Origin: Candidatus Poribacteria bacterium
GTDB taxonomy: Bacteria; Poribacteria; WGA-4E; WGA-3G
Length of the DNA: 64,000 nt
Direction of reading: 5' to 3'
NCBI GenBank assembly: GCA_028820635.1
Contig: JAPPIG010000074.1
Span: forward strand, 62,001 to 126,000
Shown here: in pieces, positions 36,113-44,005 of the stretch
How positions within the stretch are numbered: position 1 is the stretch's first letter
Layout: each line of letters opens with the position of its first letter
Program-made: the position numbers and the translations under genes
Notes under the pieces: model-generated
The model's database searches: none
Seen by the model: the letters and a program-made list of their open reading frames with translations, nothing else
Told to the model about the DNA's origin: nothing

Positions 36113-36877
36113 TTACAAGTCGCTATCTGGTATCTCATCCCAATTATGCTCTGGTGAATATCCTAATTCCTCTTGTGCTTGCTTCCAGTCAAAACGCGAG
36201 TCCGTCCGTCCAGCAACTGCGTTATATGCGCCATAACTCACCGTTTCCGTTTCAATCGCACGTTCCACACACTGTGCGACATCCTTCGGATCAACGTAGA
36301 CAAACCATGGATCAGTTGCGACTTCAGGTGCTGAAGGACCGGGGTTAAGCCCATCTCCTGCAATCACACCTGGACGGACCTGAATGACTTTCAAACCGTG
36401 TGCCTGATGATACGCCAAGCCAATCTGTTCACCGAGGTGTTTTGCCAGCGCGTAATAAAGGTCACCAGCCCCGAACTGAAACGCATCATCTACCTGATAC
36501 GGCAATTTTGTTCCGGGAGCAGGTGGACACGCAGAAATACTGGAAATGTTAACCAATTTTTGCACACCCTGCCGCACACAAGCCTCCGCAACATTCCATG
36601 TGCCTTTTACCATCACGTCAGCAAATAAAGAGTGAGGTTTACCGTGCCGTTCCCGCACCAATGCGACAAGATGAACAACAGCATCCTGTTCTGCACACGC
36701 TGCCTCAATCTCTGATGCATTTGTTACATCTGCTTTGATAAATGTTGTCCTATCAAAATCGCTTTTAGGTTCAACAATATCGGTCAGCGTCAATTGATAC
36801 TGGGGATGCAACCGCTCAATTATAAATTGGGCAAGGTAGCCAGAAGCGCCGGTAATCAGTATCTTTTCAATAGCCAT
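36113..36877 (-). CDS. NAD-dependent epimerase/dehydratase (extended SDR)
   Basis: 254 residues. Rossmann motif ITGASGYLAQFI at the N-terminus, Asp in LTDI for the cofactor ribose, DAVVHLVAL, catalytic Ser in NISSIS and the Y-x3-K pair in LYYALAKHLGEQ. These are classical for nucleotide-sugar epimerases and dehydratases. It lies 9 bp after the selenoprotein gene, as the last gene of a four-gene minus-strand operon with a Gfo/Idh oxidoreductase, so it probably acts on a sugar. Substrate unknown. Confidence 0.9.
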   Translation of the reverse strand: MAIEKILITGASGYLAQFIIERLHPQYQLTLTDIVEPKSDFDRTTFIKADVTNASEIEAACAEQDAVVHLVALVRERHGKPHSLFADVMVKGTWNVAEACVRQGVQKLVNISSISACPPAPGTKLPYQVDDAFQFGAGDLYYALAKHLGEQIGLAYHQAHGLKVIQVRPGVIAGDGLNPGPSAPEVATDPWFVYVDPKDVAQCVERAIETETVSYGAYNAVAGRTDSRFDWKQAQEELGYSPEHNWDEIPDSDL

Positions 36878-36886
36878 GTGTTTTAG

Positions 36887-37231
36887 TTATCCACTTGCGA
36901 ATGGAACGTCAGTATAGAGTGCATCGTTGTAACCAACAAAAAAGGTGTTCCCTGTCTTAACCGTTGGTGCGCGCAAACTACCACTACGTCCCAAAACCGC
37001 TTTCAAAATTGTATCACGGTCATCTTCATCAGGCACAAAGGTTTCTACGCTTTTGCCTTTCGCTACAACAATCTGCTCAGCAGAACCCATTAATTCCCAT
37101 ACTGCATCTGCTTCTAACTTCTCTTTTCGAGCATCAGTTCTATTTTCTGCTTGTAGGTTGTTTGTGTCAAGAACCTCTTGCACTTTTTTGCACGAGTTTC
37201 AACTATTCCGAAAATAGATCCAGTCTATCAT
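36887..37231 (-). CDS. ArsC-family selenoprotein (UxxC) with in-frame TGA
   Basis: The frame from the ATG at 37231 (GGAGG 7 nt upstream; another ATG at 37234) reads IYFRNSUNSCKKVQEV, with TGA at 37201-37199 as codon 11. It continues open to 36887, giving 114 residues. U-x-x-C replaces the thioredoxin-fold C-x-x-C/C-x5-R site of ArsC/Spx-like proteins, and the remainder (VWELMGSAEQIVVAKGK, LRAPTVKTGNTFFVGYN) fits that fold. A SECIS-like hairpin follows the TGA at the right distance. A conventional gene caller would start at GTG 37183 and lose the active site. The start overlaps the upstream Gfo/Idh stop. Likely a redox enzyme; the substrate is unknown. Confidence 0.85.
37164..37183 (-). promoter_or_regulatory. 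Bacterial SECIS-like element
   Basis: Read on the minus strand: GTGCAAGA, loop GGT, TCTTG-A-CAC. The 8-bp stem has one bulged A and a GGU apical loop starting 23 nt after the TGA codon. Bacterial SECIS elements place a small G-containing apical loop about 16-37 nt downstream of the Sec codon, so form and distance both fit. Confidence 0.8.
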
Positions 37232-38268
37232 CATAATTCCTCCACTTGAATGAATCGTCCTGTGTTACGGCTTTTTACTGCCGCGTCAATTAAAGTAAGC
37301 GTTTGAAGTGCGTCAGCGAAAGTAGAACGGATCAGTGTCCTATCCCCTGTTTCAATAGCACGTAACCACGCTTCCGTTTTGTCTAAACCCAAACTGTTTT
37401 GTGAAACAGCAGGTTCATTTATTGTTTCACCATTTAGATAACCGCGAATTGCATTTTCCGTCATATTCGCTTGCAAGCGTAAATGCGGACCTATTACCTC
37501 AACATCAAAACAAAACCCTTCAGTGCCGCAGTGATTCATATGCGTTCCGAAAACACCATTGTCCAATTCGTAAGTCATCTGAATCGCATTTTCTGAGTCA
37601 AATTCAGTTCGTTCTAACGCCATATTTTTCGCAGCCAGGGCATGTGCTTGTATCGGTTTTGGATCTCCCATAACAAATCGCGCACAATCCAATACATGCA
37701 CGGCTTGTTCTGCTAAGGGACCGCCACTAATCTCAGACTGTAGAAACCAATCTTTCATTTGAAAATTGAGATAGTAATTGACTGTGCATACTGTTCTAAC
37801 CAGATGAACTGTCTCCGAAGCGATTAATGTTTTCAGTTGTTCGTAGAGCGGATGATACCTGAGTTGAAACCCAACAGCTGCCATCACACCCGCCTTCTCA
37901 ATACATTCAAAACATTTTTGTCCCTCACTTATATTCAGGGCAGGCGGTTTTTCAACCATCAATGCGATTCCATTTTCACACGCCATTTGGATAGGCTCTA
38001 AACGAATGGGGGGTGGCGTTGTAATCACCACTCCGTCCATTTCTACATCAAAAAAAACATTCAGAGCATCAGTAGCAAGTTCAGTGCGGGCATGTGTTGC
38101 GAGTTCTTGTGCTGCTTCAAGCCGCACATCGTGGACAGCGACTACGCGTGCGCCGTAGTTAGTAATCACGTTTTGGTGATGTCTGCCCATCGTGCCAGCA
38201 CCAACAATACCTATGGCTAAAGGATTAACACCGCGATTCGTGTTCGCTACAGATTTTGCTTGCATCAT
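37231..38268 (-). CDS. Gfo/Idh/MocA family oxidoreductase (1)
   Basis: 345 residues. The N-terminal Rossmann domain has GIVGAGTMGRHHQNVI, followed by VITTPPPIRLEPI and the catalytic-lysine motif LMVEKPPALN (E-K-P). The C-terminal alpha/beta domain contains GGPLAEQAVHVLD, with a His in the active-site position. The family oxidises or reduces sugars and cyclitols with NAD(P). It lies 26 bp after the discoidin-like gene and its stop overlaps the start of the selenoprotein gene. Confidence 0.9.
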   Translation of the reverse strand: MMQAKSVANTNRGVNPLAIGIVGAGTMGRHHQNVITNYGARVVAVHDVRLEAAQELATHARTELATDALNVFFDVEMDGVVITTPPPIRLEPIQMACENGIALMVEKPPALNISEGQKCFECIEKAGVMAAVGFQLRYHPLYEQLKTLIASETVHLVRTVCTVNYYLNFQMKDWFLQSEISGGPLAEQAVHVLDCARFVMGDPKPIQAHALAAKNMALERTEFDSENAIQMTYELDNGVFGTHMNHCGTEGFCFDVEVIGPHLRLQANMTENAIRGYLNGETINEPAVSQNSLGLDKTEAWLRAIETGDRTLIRSTFADALQTLTLIDAAVKSRNTGRFIQVEEL

Positions 38269-38294
38269 TATGCTTCAAGTTCCTCTAAATATTG

Positions 38295-39011
38295 TTAGAA
38301 TTTATCAGTTTTAACTTGTGCCCAAATTGTCGTTAGTTTGGCTGTTGGTTCAACTGCCATCGGATCGTTGCCACCATAAATCTCTATTTCGTCAATACGA
38401 GCACCACCATTGGCGCGAATGTGGATGCGCAACCATCGTGCTTCTACATCGTCAAAGGTTATCTCAGTGGTTTTGCTTATTGCTGCACCTTTGTGGGTAT
38501 AGACCTTTTTCCAAGTGTTTGCTTCCGAGTTCGCGTCTGCTTTGGTTGTTGCGACGAGGATATCAAAGTCCACCGCCATCCGGTCAAGAAAACTTTGCGC
38601 ATGATCGCTACCGAAATAGATGCGGTTTACATTAGCGACTGCACCGATGTCAATCTGTGCCCAACCGGGTATTGCACCGATAATCCAACTACGACAGTTG
38701 TTATAGAAACCGTCGTTTAGGTATTCGGTGCAGTGTCGTTGAGGACACCACCCATTTATTAGCGAAGAAGCCTCTGGTTTCGCATCCTTCAGTAGTGCCA
38801 AATTCGGTTGTTTATCCCGAACCGTTGGCACAAATTCGGGACCTGCTTGACCGCCAGCATCACAAGCATCCGTTGCCGCTTTGATGTCTTGCTCCTTGAA
38901 TTCGTAAATTCCAAATTTTTCCGGTCCTTTGTCTTCATCATGAAGTGCTAAAACGACAGGTGCTATTAACATAACTACCATCACAAGCAAACAGAAAGTT
39001 GTAAGTCTCAT
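38295..39011 (-). CDS. Secreted discoidin (F5/8 type C)-like protein with C-terminal W-x-x-V-K motif
   Basis: 238 residues. The start at 39011 (MRLTTFCLLVMVVMLIAPVV, signal peptide) is chosen because AAGGAGGAATTCC precedes it; a longer frame runs through a dispersed repeat and is not coding. The domain after residue 70 (NLALLKDAKPEAS, YLNDGFYNNCRSWI, WAQIDIGAVANVNRIYFG, RWLRIHIRANGGARIDEIEIYG) has the discoidin pattern of carbohydrate-binding jelly rolls. The C-terminus TAKLTTIWAQVKTDKF matches the ends of two other secreted proteins in the window. First gene of the operon with Gfo/Idh, selenoprotein and SDR. Confidence 0.85.
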   Translation of the reverse strand: MRLTTFCLLVMVVMLIAPVVLALHDEDKGPEKFGIYEFKEQDIKAATDACDAGGQAGPEFVPTVRDKQPNLALLKDAKPEASSLINGWCPQRHCTEYLNDGFYNNCRSWIIGAIPGWAQIDIGAVANVNRIYFGSDHAQSFLDRMAVDFDILVATTKADANSEANTWKKVYTHKGAAISKTTEITFDDVEARWLRIHIRANGGARIDEIEIYGGNDPMAVEPTAKLTTIWAQVKTDKF

Positions 39012-39071
39012 CGGGAATTCCTCCTTTTGTAACGAAAATATAGTCAACTTTAAAAAAAGATACATATTTTC

Positions 39072-39136
39072 TGTAGGAGTGATCTCCGAATCGCGACGAA
39101 CCTCACTGATAGTCGGGAATCGGAGTTTCCTCCTAC
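39072..39136. repeat. Dispersed hairpin repeat, full copy
   Basis: TGTAGGAGTGATCTCCGAAT... paired with ...AATCGGAGTTTCCTCCTAC. This is the same family as at 16228 and 21472. It lies in the leader region upstream of the discoidin-like gene. Confidence 0.8.
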
Positions 39137-39242
39137 GTCTCAAAATGTCCTGTTAATTCTAAAGTTTACTATATACTTTAGTTAGAAGTTTCAACAAAGG
39201 TTTTAAAACAACCCAAGGAGAGTAATTCCACTATTATTGTGG

Positions 39243-40322
39243 TTACTCAATCCGTGGTTGTCTTGCAGATGGATTTCTTTGTAAACGAATTTTAGAATCT
39301 TTCAATGGAAGATCGATCCTTGCTCCGTTATGTAAATGTGATTCAATGATACCGAAAATCAGTTCAATGCTGGCATACGCGCATCGCACCCCACCTCGTG
39401 TCGGTTCGCCTGTATCTAATGCGTGAACGAGATCTTTAATTAGGTTAGCGGTACTACTGGTACGTTCAAAATCAGGAAAAGTATCAGGTACTTTACACGC
39501 TCGCCATCCCGGTACATCTTGTTGTTTACGGAGATGCCACTGCCAACCGTTGTTCCAGCATGTAACGGTTCCACCATCACAAATTGCTTCCCATTCACTG
39601 CTGCGCGGTGTCAACAGCGCATGTGCTGTCACACCATTTTCAAATTGGATAGTCCCACCACCAACCGGATCTACTTGCAGTACGTCGCCATCAAAAACTG
39701 AATCACCTTGCGGAAGGTAACCGGAAACCCAACTTGCAGGTGCATCGCTATTCAGGCGTAAAATCAGATCAAGATGATGGCTTGCACTATTGAAAAGCGA
39801 ACCGTTACCATAGATAATCAGTGTTCGCAGCTTGCCGATTTCACCGCTGTCAATGATTTCCTTCATCTTGTCAAAACCTGTGTGCCATCGGCGATTTGTA
39901 CCGAGGTTAAAGGCGACATTGTTTTTCTCCACCGAAGAAACCATCGCAGCTGCTTCGTCCATTGATGCCGCCATCGCTTTTTCTGCATAGATGGCTTTTA
40001 CACCGTGTTCAGCAGCGTAAATGACAATTTCCGCGCGATGTTCAGGTTGTGTCGCAACACTAACAATATCTGGCTGTTCTTTCTCAAGCATCTCACGATA
40101 ATCGGTGTAGTGATTTGATTTTGGAACATTATATCGGTTGCCAAAATGTTCCATTATTTTCGGGCGTAGATCAGCACATGCGATAAGATCGGTTCGTTCT
40201 TCGGCAAAAAAGCCTGCAGCGTGAGAATAGGGTAACTTAATTGCCTCGTAATCGGGAACTTCGTTGTCAATAAATGCCCCCATTCGGCTGCAACCGATAA
40301 CAGCGGCACGATATGTCTTCAT
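39243..40322 (-). CDS. Gfo/Idh/MocA family oxidoreductase (2)
   Basis: 359 residues from the ATG at 40322 (MKTYRAAVIGCSRMGAFIDN), with GGGAGGACACCG upstream; seven further upstream codons are not needed. Rossmann motif GCSRMG, SVATQPEHRAEIV, and the E-K motif AIYAEKAMAAS. The C-terminal domain includes NSASHHLDLILRL with the active-site His pair. Clearly related to the gene at 56356 (same N-terminal pattern G-C-x-R-MGA-x-IDDE), but not to the one at 37231. A sugar or cyclitol dehydrogenase of unknown substrate. Confidence 0.9.
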   Translation of the reverse strand: MKTYRAAVIGCSRMGAFIDNEVPDYEAIKLPYSHAAGFFAEERTDLIACADLRPKIMEHFGNRYNVPKSNHYTDYREMLEKEQPDIVSVATQPEHRAEIVIYAAEHGVKAIYAEKAMAASMDEAAAMVSSVEKNNVAFNLGTNRRWHTGFDKMKEIIDSGEIGKLRTLIIYGNGSLFNSASHHLDLILRLNSDAPASWVSGYLPQGDSVFDGDVLQVDPVGGGTIQFENGVTAHALLTPRSSEWEAICDGGTVTCWNNGWQWHLRKQQDVPGWRACKVPDTFPDFERTSSTANLIKDLVHALDTGEPTRGGVRCAYASIELIFGIIESHLHNGARIDLPLKDSKIRLQRNPSARQPRIE

Positions 40323-40372
40323 CGGTGTCCTCCCAATCCTCAATAAATTTGATAGTTTTATTCGTTAGTTTT

Positions 40373-40403
40373 GTAGGTCGGATAGAGCTTGCAACACCCG
40401 ACA
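40373..40403 (+). repeat. Dispersed GTAGGTCGG repeat, degenerate copy
   Basis: GTAGGTCGGATAGAGCTTGC followed by AACACCCGACA is a decayed copy of the family at 29183 and 29801, lying between two minus-strand genes. Confidence 0.55.
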
Positions 40404-40481
40404 TGTATACAAGTATCATACAACAAGTTTATATATATTTGCAATAAGTGATTTCAAGATTCTGGATTCTTCAAAAAAGAA

Positions 40482-41615
40482 TTAAATTCTCTTTTTTATT
40501 CTTGCCCACGATGTAGTAAGATGTATGCGCGTTGGCACGATACGAGGTTGCTTTGGTTCGGGTTCTGGATTGGGTTTAGGCTCAGGTTTTGGGTCGGGTG
40601 TGACTTCTGGTTTTTCGTCTTCGTCTACAAAATCAGGATTTTTCTGACGTGGACGAAATGGAATTACAATATCTCTTAACGTTTGACTCAATGCACCTTG
40701 TGTGTCAATTATGCGATACCAAACGCGTCTGTCTCCGTGTAACTCCTCAATATCAAACTCAAATTCCGCTGTTACTTTTGGTTGTCCATTGAGATAGTCC
40801 CATGCGATGACAGCGCGATCTGACACACGCGCTATTTCTACTTGATGCACACCATTTGGACTCTCAATATCTATGTTAAAACTGATTTCATCATGCACAC
40901 GCGTTAATGGATGCACCTTTGTTAATTTTGGTAAAACGCCTATTAGCTGTGGATTGTGATTGAAATACGAACTTCGGTCAAGCCAACGTGCTTCATGATG
41001 TGCAAATCCGTCGTTCCCTGCATTGCGTCCCATCACAAAATCAGGATTGTCTCTATGTTGATTATGTGATAATCCAAAGGTATGTCCAACTTCATGAACA
41101 ACAATATCAAATGCCATATTTCTTGTAGGGATAAGCGCATATCCGCCATTTAAACCAGCACCCCAAAACACAACGCCAAGGGCAACTCCACCTGTGCCAT
41201 TGTTATAATGCTTTATACCACCAACGAAAAAGATGTTTGCGTTCTTGTGATTGAGAAATTCAGCAGGAAGTTCGGGTTGCATGGCGATATGTGTTTTTGG
41301 TGCATTGCCATAGTGCGCAGCCGGATGTTTACCGTTGATGGTGTGGACAATGATTCTGTTGTTCGCGTCCTTTTCAATACGAAAGGTTTTACGTCCGAAA
41401 CCGTGCCGATCCATTTCACTTGCGTAGAATTCGTGGATGCCTTCCATCCGATTGCGTATTGTGTTTGGCATGTTTGGGTCGTTAACATCAGCAGGTTGGA
41501 AATAGATGACACGAACAGTAAACACAGGATCAGTATGTCCCTGTGTGGGCAAGACCAACATAAACAAGAAAACAAAAAACACGCTGGAAACAAAAATTAA
41601 TGTGTAATCTGACAT
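40482..41615 (-). CDS. Secreted metzincin-type zinc metalloprotease with C-terminal W-x-x-I-K motif
   Basis: 377 residues. Signal peptide (IFVSSVFFVFLFMLVLPTQG). Zinc motif H-E-x-x-H-x-x-G-x-x-H in VVHEVGHTFGLSHNQH, followed by a Met-containing segment (PDFVMGRNAG) compatible with the Met-turn. A beta-sandwich-like domain comes next (VHQVEIARVSDRAVIAWDYL), then a Pro/Glu/Lys repeat linker (PKPEPKPNPEPEPKQP) and the terminal IHLTTSWARIKKRI. Linker plus short conserved tail is what one would expect of a surface-sorting arrangement. Exported peptidase, substrate unknown. Confidence 0.85.
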   Translation of the reverse strand: MSDYTLIFVSSVFFVFLFMLVLPTQGHTDPVFTVRVIYFQPADVNDPNMPNTIRNRMEGIHEFYASEMDRHGFGRKTFRIEKDANNRIIVHTINGKHPAAHYGNAPKTHIAMQPELPAEFLNHKNANIFFVGGIKHYNNGTGGVALGVVFWGAGLNGGYALIPTRNMAFDIVVHEVGHTFGLSHNQHRDNPDFVMGRNAGNDGFAHHEARWLDRSSYFNHNPQLIGVLPKLTKVHPLTRVHDEISFNIDIESPNGVHQVEIARVSDRAVIAWDYLNGQPKVTAEFEFDIEELHGDRRVWYRIIDTQGALSQTLRDIVIPFRPRQKNPDFVDEDEKPEVTPDPKPEPKPNPEPEPKQPRIVPTRIHLTTSWARIKKRI

Positions 41616-41804
41616 CTTTAGTTCTTTCTATTTAATTTAGTTTCTTAAGTATCTAAACTATGTTAAAGGGAGAATGTTAATTACTAATTAAAATGTGATT
41701 TGATGGTAAAAACGCTGAATTCTGAAACTACTTAATACATATATTTTATATTCTACGCTATACAGATATCCACTTAATCCAACTATCGTTTTGCCCTATC
41801 TACG

Positions 41805-42794
41805 TTATTCAACGAAAAATTTGTTAGCTACCTCAGTTACAAAATTTTTTCCCATTACCCTGTAACCTTCTGCATCGGGATGCAGGTTATCAGGAAGTAA
41901 ATCTACAAAATCTGAACCAAACACGTCTAAACCGCTAACGTAATGTATATTTTCGTCTCCATAAGACTTAAGTGCATCAGCAGCTGCCTGCACCTCTTCA
42001 CGCATTTTCTGCAGATTGAAACCGACAGCGTTTGGATTTTCCTCTCTGTTTGGACAATAAATTGGTGACATTAGGACGATAGGTATTTCTGTGTGTTTCT
42101 CACGTATTATCTGAACTGCACCAATAATCGCTGGACGAAAAGCACGTGGTCCCAAACTTGACGCGCCTTGGATATTAATGCCGAGACACATGGAGATATA
42201 GTTTGCAGGTAGATCGCGAATTATTCGTGCCACCATAGAATCGAGGTGACACTGTCCACCGTAACCAAGACAGGTTAAGTTAAAATTCCGATCACGAGCG
42301 ACAATACCGGGCCATGTCTGTGTCGGTGATGCTGCAGAACGACATTGGGTGATAGAACTTCCATAAGTAACCCATCGTGGACGTTTGTCAATGAACGGTT
42401 CTAATGTTGCACCATCGTCTATGTCTAAATTGCGGAGTTGAAACCTTCCGAATTGTGGTAGCCAGAGTTCAATTAATTTATCCTGATCTGACAAGTTTTC
42501 AAAGATGAAACTGTTTTGTCCTTTCAGATCAAATGACGCAATAAATTCTCCATCACAACAGAGATCAAGCATACCGGATTCACGCTGTTCAACAATACTG
42601 CCTGAAATGCGCGTGGTGTTGCTCCGAAAACTGATACGAACTCCCGCAGGCATTGCTGAACGTTCTAATAACGGTTCTGGAAACAGCACGTGCATCTCGT
42701 GAGGTGTGCGCCATGGCATAATAGAAGTATCTGTTTTTTCAAGGGATACAACACCTTGCCAATTCAGATTCGGCGTGTCAGGTTTCAACTGCAT
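41805..42794 (-). CDS. SGNH/GDSL hydrolase with N-terminal jelly-roll domain
   Basis: 329 residues, AAGGAGATA upstream. The first 120 residues are beta-rich, like the N-terminal domain of CE2-type carbohydrate esterases. Block I of the hydrolase is RWVTYGSSITQC with nucleophile Ser, block II Gly is in CLGYGGQCH, block III in MCLGINIQG, and the Asp-His pair is D-N-L-H-P-D near the end. Probably an esterase that deacetylates sugars; no signal peptide is seen. The TIM-barrel isomerase gene lies 30 bp upstream in the same direction. Confidence 0.85.
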   Translation of the reverse strand: MQLKPDTPNLNWQGVVSLEKTDTSIMPWRTPHEMHVLFPEPLLERSAMPAGVRISFRSNTTRISGSIVEQRESGMLDLCCDGEFIASFDLKGQNSFIFENLSDQDKLIELWLPQFGRFQLRNLDIDDGATLEPFIDKRPRWVTYGSSITQCRSAASPTQTWPGIVARDRNFNLTCLGYGGQCHLDSMVARIIRDLPANYISMCLGINIQGASSLGPRAFRPAIIGAVQIIREKHTEIPIVLMSPIYCPNREENPNAVGFNLQKMREEVQAAADALKSYGDENIHYVSGLDVFGSDFVDLLPDNLHPDAEGYRVMGKNFVTEVANKFFVE

Positions 42795-42824
42795 TATAAT
42801 ATATCTCCTTACTTTTAGAATGGG

Positions 42825-43637
42825 TTACATTGCATCAACAACTGTACGAAGTTGACGGATACCGTCTAACATCTGTTGTGGGTTTCCCCAGTGTTCAATG
42901 CTCGCAGCGCCAGTAAATCCATCGTTGAGTAGTGTTCTCAACAACTGTTCATATTTTATGTCTGTGTCTCTAATTGGATCCAGATTTTTCTCACGATTCG
43001 GTTTTACATGCACATGCCGCACGAGTCCCTTAATATGCGAATATCCATCGGGTAATGGATTTTCTCCGCAGTGTAAACCGTTATTGACATCCCAACATGA
43101 AGCGAGTGCAGGACTATTGCCCAGTGCATCAATAACAGTTCGCGTCTCTTCACAAGTGCCAGCGAGTGTAGCATCTTCATTCTCAAAAGCGAGAATAACG
43201 TTTGCGCTTTCAGCAATCGGCACTACGGGCGATAGTTTTTCAACAATCTGTTCCAAATAGTCATTTATATCTGGACGCGACGATTCTTTAAGTCTCCGAT
43301 TGGGATTCCAAAAAGCAAACCCTCTAATAATCTGTGTTTCAAAGGCGTGTGCAAGTTCAACCATACGGTCAAAGTGACGCAGATGACGTTCATATTCTTG
43401 TAGATTGTCAATTGCACATTTCCCAAAAGGTGAGCCGACGCTCGCGACGCGGACATCGTAAGAAGTTAGTACGTCTTGTGCGCGTTTCACGTCGTCATCG
43501 TCAATTTCAGTTACGTGCTTGCCCCATACACCACCCCGCACCTCCACAGTGGTGGCGCCAGCTTCAACACCGAGTTTGATAGCCTCCTCAAAATCTTCTC
43601 TGGAAACTTCATCAGCAAAAAAACATACATCTATCAT
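42825..43637 (-). CDS. Sugar phosphate isomerase/epimerase (xylose-isomerase-like TIM barrel)
   Basis: 270 residues, AGAGGAATAAAAA before ATG. AP-endonuclease-2/xylose-isomerase-like barrel: VEVRGGVWGKH, VASVGSPFGKC, FAFWNP, LAFENEDATLAGTCEE (metal-binding Glu), ASCWDVNNGLHCG (Asp), HVKPNRE (His) and ASIEHWG (Glu). These four metal-binding positions are all present. The family isomerises sugars or inositols (IolE/IolI-like). Pairs with the SGNH hydrolase downstream. Confidence 0.85.
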   Translation of the reverse strand: MIDVCFFADEVSREDFEEAIKLGVEAGATTVEVRGGVWGKHVTEIDDDDVKRAQDVLTSYDVRVASVGSPFGKCAIDNLQEYERHLRHFDRMVELAHAFETQIIRGFAFWNPNRRLKESSRPDINDYLEQIVEKLSPVVPIAESANVILAFENEDATLAGTCEETRTVIDALGNSPALASCWDVNNGLHCGENPLPDGYSHIKGLVRHVHVKPNREKNLDPIRDTDIKYEQLLRTLLNDGFTGAASIEHWGNPQQMLDGIRQLRTVVDAM

Positions 43638-43718
43638 TTTTTATTCCTCTATAATTCCGTGCTTTTCACTTAATAGGAAAGACAGACACACTAAACACGA
43701 TTTTTTTCAATAACAAAA

Positions 43719-43991
43719 TTAAGCGATGAAAAATATAATCAACCCAACAACTGCTGAGAGAGCACCTACAATATTAGCAGTAAGATAACGCGGTAAAAAT
43801 TGAAAAACACCACTTAAGAGAAAAAACGAACCAGAGATAATGAGTAGCATGCCTGATCGGTCTCCTTGAATATCTTGTAGCAATATAAAACCATCAATAA
43901 TATTATATATTCCTATTAGCAAGCAAAAAATAACACAAGGCCACCTCATCCATTTTGTTTTTTGATTGATGGTGCTAATCCATTCAGACAT
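43719..43991 (-). CDS. Small membrane protein of unknown function
   Basis: 90 residues with three hydrophobic helices (PCVIFCLLIGIYNIIDGFILL, GMLLIISGSFFLLSGVFQFL, ANIVGALSAVVGLIIFFIA). No family recognised. The start lies 14 bp after the stop of the DUF3352-like gene, so co-transcription is likely. Its short length and three-helix layout would suit an accessory membrane subunit, but nothing shows this. Confidence 0.65.
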   Translation of the reverse strand: MSEWISTINQKTKWMRWPCVIFCLLIGIYNIIDGFILLQDIQGDRSGMLLIISGSFFLLSGVFQFLPRYLTANIVGALSAVVGLIIFFIA

Positions 43992-44005
43992 TATTTTAGA
44001 TTCTT

